Source of the DNA: an uncultured Burkholderiales bacterium
Lineage (GTDB): Bacteria > Pseudomonadota > Gammaproteobacteria > Burkholderiales > Burkholderiaceae_C
DNA: 7,737 nt
Reading direction: 5' to 3'
Assembly: GCA_903856875.1 (NCBI GenBank)
Contig: CAIODE010000330.1
Span: forward strand, 1-7,737
Positions 5,762 through 7,737 of this stretch are shown here, piece after piece. The notes under the pieces were generated by a model, which saw only the letters and a program-made list of their open reading frames with translations, had not been told where the DNA came from and ran no database searches. Positions within the stretch are counted from its first letter, which is position 1, and each line of letters starts with the position of its first letter. A program made the position numbers and the translations under genes.

Positions 5762-6421
5762 ATGAATACGCAAACATTGCTCCACACGGCTGACAAAATC
5801 AGCACTTGGGTAGGAAAAGCTTTTGCCTGGCTGATTGTTGGGCTGATGTTATTGGTGGTGGTGGAGGTTTTCAAGCGATACGCTTTGAACGCGCCCACGG
5901 CTTGGATTTTTGATGCCAGCAACATGATGTACGGTACTTTGTTCATGATGGGCGGTGCTTACACGCTTTGCCAAGATGGCCATGTGCGTGGCGATTTCTT
6001 TTACGGCAGTGCCAAATCCAAAACCCAAGCTTGGCTTGACATGGTTTTGTACATCATTTTCTTTATTCCAGGTGTCATTGCGCTCACTTGGGCTGGCTGG
6101 AATTACGCCGCTGATTCATGGGCCATTCACGAGCATACCTTCAATGCCGATCCATTGCCGCTCTATCCGTTCAAGTCGGTCATTCCCTTAGCTGGTTTGG
6201 TTGTGCTGATGCAGGGTTTGGCTGAAATTTTGCGATGCATTGTTTGCATTCGAACTGGAGAATGGACCCCGCGCTTAAAAGACGCAGACGAAATTGATGT
6301 GGTCGAACAGCAGCTGGCAGGCAGCACGCTGGTTGATCGCGATGCAGCCATGGAAGCCATCGCCAATGCCAAGAACATTGAAGAATCGGCTCACCAGCGT
6401 GCGAAAGGAGGCCAAGCATGA
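5762..6421 (+). CDS. dctQ: TRAP transporter small membrane subunit (DctQ type)
   Basis: 219 residues from ATG 5762. The four-helix partner of the large permease subunit in the inner membrane. Hydrophobic helices at about 18-37, 49-69, 90-112 and 138-161. Family signatures: FKRYALNAPTAW (37-48) after helix 1, GGAYTLCQDGHVRGD (64-78) after helix 2, and PLYPFKSVIPLAGLVVLMQGLAEILRC (133-159) for helix 4. After the last helix comes a charged tail of nearly 60 residues (162-219), longer than the minimal fold needs and rich in Asp, Glu and Ala. The start has only a weak GGATGG upstream (5750-5755), and it follows dctP by 72 bases that hold a terminator-like hairpin. The end overlaps dctM by four bases (ATGA, 6418-6421), so the two are translationally coupled, with the dctM ribosome binding site inside this gene. 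Confidence 0.92.
   Translation: MNTQTLLHTADKISTWVGKAFAWLIVGLMLLVVVEVFKRYALNAPTAWIFDASNMMYGTLFMMGGAYTLCQDGHVRGDFFYGSAKSKTQAWLDMVLYIIFFIPGVIALTWAGWNYAADSWAIHEHTFNADPLPLYPFKSVIPLAGLVVLMQGLAEILRCIVCIRTGEWTPRLKDADEIDVVEQQLAGSTLVDRDAAMEAIANAKNIEESAHQRAKGGQA
6404..6411 (+). promoter_or_regulatory. Ribosome binding site of dctM, inside the end of dctQ
   Basis: AAAGGAGG lies 6 bases before ATG 6418. It is the strongest Shine-Dalgarno in the operon besides that of dctP and fixes the dctM start in the ATGA overlap. Confidence 0.85.
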
Positions 6422-7737
6422 GCGATCCCGCACTCGGACTCTTAATGCTGTCACTCATTGTGGTGGTCATCATGTTGGGATTCCCAACGGCCTTCACCTT
6501 GATGGGCTTGGGCATGGTCTTCGGATACGGAGCCTTCTACGACCCATCTGCGCCTTGGTTTGACAATAAAGTTTTCAACCTCATGGTTCAACGCACTTTT
6601 GGCGCCATGACCAACGACGTGTTGCTGTCTATACCTCTCTTCGTTCTCATGGGGTATGTCATGGAGCGAGGCGCCTTGGTGGACAAAATGTTCCACAGCG
6701 TTCAACTGGCATTCCGTAAGTTGCCAGGGTCTTTGGCTGTTGCCACATTGGTCATTTGCACCTTCTGGGGCATTGCCAGTGGCTTGGTAGGCGCGGTGGT
6801 GGTGCTGATGGGTGTGATTGCCATGAGACCCATGTTAAACGCAGGCTATGACACTCGCTTGGCTGCAGGTGTCATTACGGCTGGCGGTACCTTGGGTATT
6901 TTGATCCCACCGTCCGTCATGATCATTGTCTATGCTGCTGTGGCTGGCCAGTCGGTTGTGAAGTTGTATGCGGCTGCCATGTTCCCAGGATTTTTCTTGG
7001 CACTGTTCCAAGCACTGATCTCTCCGGGTCGTGTCTTGAAAAATTCGGCTGACAATGTGGTCGTCACTTGGAAATTTATTGCCAAAAGCTTTGCCATGAG
7101 CTTGGTCCCTATTTTCATGACTGTGGCCACCATGGGTGCGGTCTGGTGGTATGTGGTCATTCATTCGCAAGAGGACAACAACGCGGCTGCTGCGCAGGTT
7201 GTGGCTACACAACAAGCCAAAGCTGATGCCGCCTCTAAGGGTGCACCGGTGGCCGCTGATGCTGTTGCAACGCCAGCCAACACAGAGCGCTCTGGTGTTC
7301 AAGAACCACCTGGTGCCAGTGACTTGAAAGAGCCGACTGGAGCGGGTGGCTTGCAGGAGCCTCCTGGTGCTGGGGGCGTTCAAGAGCCGCCAGGCGCTGA
7401 AAAGGTCCAAACCACATCAGTTTCTCAGGGTGTACAGTTGCCTCCCGGCGCAGAGACGGTCACTGCCAAAGCAGAAGAAGTAGATGCACCGCTGCAAGCA
7501 TTGGGTGACGGTGACACATCAGATGCCCCTAGAACAGAGGCAGTACCAGAAGGCTTCTATATGGGCTTCTGGATTGCATGCGGTTTATTCGCTGCCTTAT
7601 TGGCCTATTACTACTGGCACTTTGATGCCGAGCAATATGAAATTTTGAACATGTTGGTGAGGTCTGTCATGCCACTGGGCATTCTCACTTTTGTGGTCTT
7701 AGGCGTCATTTTGTTTGGCATTACCACGGCCACAGAG
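6418..7737 (+). CDS. dctM: TRAP transporter large permease subunit (DctM type) with large internal insertion, 3' end cut by window edge
   Basis: 440 codons open from ATG 6418 to the window edge. The main transport subunit, inner membrane, sodium-coupled uptake with DctQ and the binding protein. Normal first-half signatures: LMLSLIVVVIMLGFPTAFTLMG (9-30), LLSIPLFVLMGYVMERG (69-85), WGIASGLVGAVVVLMGVIAMRPMLNAGYD (117-145), GTLGILIPPS (157-166) and AAAMFPGFFLALF (185-197). The second-half GxxTxTE signature appears only at 434-440 (GITTATE). In standard DctM proteins of about 430 residues, as I remember them, this motif is near 255-275, so roughly 160-180 residues are extra. The extra part holds a hydrophobic helix (about 223-247), a hydrophilic Ala- then Pro/Gly-rich linker (249-379) with nine-residue repeats, and another helix (about 381-400). 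The frame stays open with consistent codon use, so this is not a frameshift product. The FcbT3-like branch (COG4664) is the best guess for subfamily. Confidence 0.92.
   Translation, partial: MSDPALGLLMLSLIVVVIMLGFPTAFTLMGLGMVFGYGAFYDPSAPWFDNKVFNLMVQRTFGAMTNDVLLSIPLFVLMGYVMERGALVDKMFHSVQLAFRKLPGSLAVATLVICTFWGIASGLVGAVVVLMGVIAMRPMLNAGYDTRLAAGVITAGGTLGILIPPSVMIIVYAAVAGQSVVKLYAAAMFPGFFLALFQALISPGRVLKNSADNVVVTWKFIAKSFAMSLVPIFMTVATMGAVWWYVVIHSQEDNNAAAAQVVATQQAKADAASKGAPVAADAVATPANTERSGVQEPPGASDLKEPTGAGGLQEPPGAGGVQEPPGAEKVQTTSVSQGVQLPPGAETVTAKAEEVDAPLQALGDGDTSDAPRTEAVPEGFYMGFWIACGLFAALLAYYYWHFDAEQYEILNMLVRSVMPLGILTFVVLGVILFGITTATE
7291..7452 (+). repeat. Six in-register 27-bp (9-residue) coding repeats in dctM
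   Basis: Residues 292-345 of the DctM protein read as SGVQEPPGA, SDLKEPTGA, GGLQEPPGA, GGVQEPPGA, EKVQTTSVS (degenerate) and QGVQLPPGA. Each unit is exactly 27 bases. The DNA units differ at many third codon positions (for example GTTCAAGAACCACCT against GTTCAAGAGCCGCCA, and TTGCAGGAGCCTCCT), so the repetition is conserved at protein level and is not a fresh slippage product. It sits in the hydrophilic linker between two added membrane helices. Confidence 0.85.

Noticed and set aside
7021..7080. Possible frameshift in dctM where the sequence departs from the usual family pattern (around ALISPGRVLKNSA)
   Set aside because: Neither other frame restores family-like sequence there, and the frame remains open with normal codon use and later returns to the GITTATE signature.
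6835..7410. Long minus-strand open frame of 191 codons within dctM
   Set aside because: Composition is what the reverse complement of the dctM coding repeats and membrane helices would give; no start context or domain.

Overview
The window looks like ordinary chromosome from a betaproteobacterium, most likely of the order Burkholderiales (Comamonadaceae-like). This is inferred from protein style: a TakP/FcbT-type TRAP transporter, a DUF4337 protein, and a small four-cysteine protein next to a ketopantoate-reductase-like gene. Base composition is moderate for that group. I cannot name a genus. Coding density is very high, with no gap over about 200 bases. I see no RNA gene, CRISPR array, insertion sequence or phage gene.

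Layout. (1) Positions 1-1182, minus strand: a small cysteine-rich putative zinc-binding protein, then a 2-dehydropantoate 2-reductase family enzyme that runs off the left edge. (2) Positions 1316-2709, plus strand: a Tat-exported dienelactone hydrolase resembling E. coli YghX, then a single-domain vicinal-oxygen-chelate (glyoxalase/dioxygenase fold) protein. (3) Positions 2717-4375, minus strand: a DUF4337 membrane protein followed by a cytoplasmic SxxK serine hydrolase of the class C beta-lactamase family. This pair converges on the VOC gene with only 7 bases between stop codons. (4) Positions 4571-7737, plus strand: a tripartite TRAP transporter in the order binding protein (DctP type), small membrane subunit (DctQ type), large membrane subunit (DctM type, cut by the right edge).

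How it works together. Region 4 is one transport system. The Tat-exported binding protein captures an organic acid in the periplasm and hands it to the DctQ/DctM membrane complex, which imports it with a sodium gradient. A strong hairpin plus T-run between dctP and dctQ probably lowers membrane-subunit expression relative to the binding protein, whereas dctQ and dctM overlap by four bases and are translationally coupled. The YghX-like hydrolase, VOC protein and ketopantoate-reductase-like enzyme would fit organic-acid or lactone catabolism, but nothing in the sequence ties them to the transporter.

The most unusual object is the large TRAP subunit. Between the two halves of its normal fold it carries an extra hydrophobic helix, a hydrophilic linker of about 130 residues containing six in-register nine-residue repeats of the form xGVQEPPGA, and another helix. 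Other points of interest are an intrinsic terminator for the VOC gene encoded inside the 3' end of the opposing hydrolase gene, a C7 homopolymer at the start of the small cysteine protein, and a perfect 15-bp palindrome between the divergent DUF4337 and TRAP operons.
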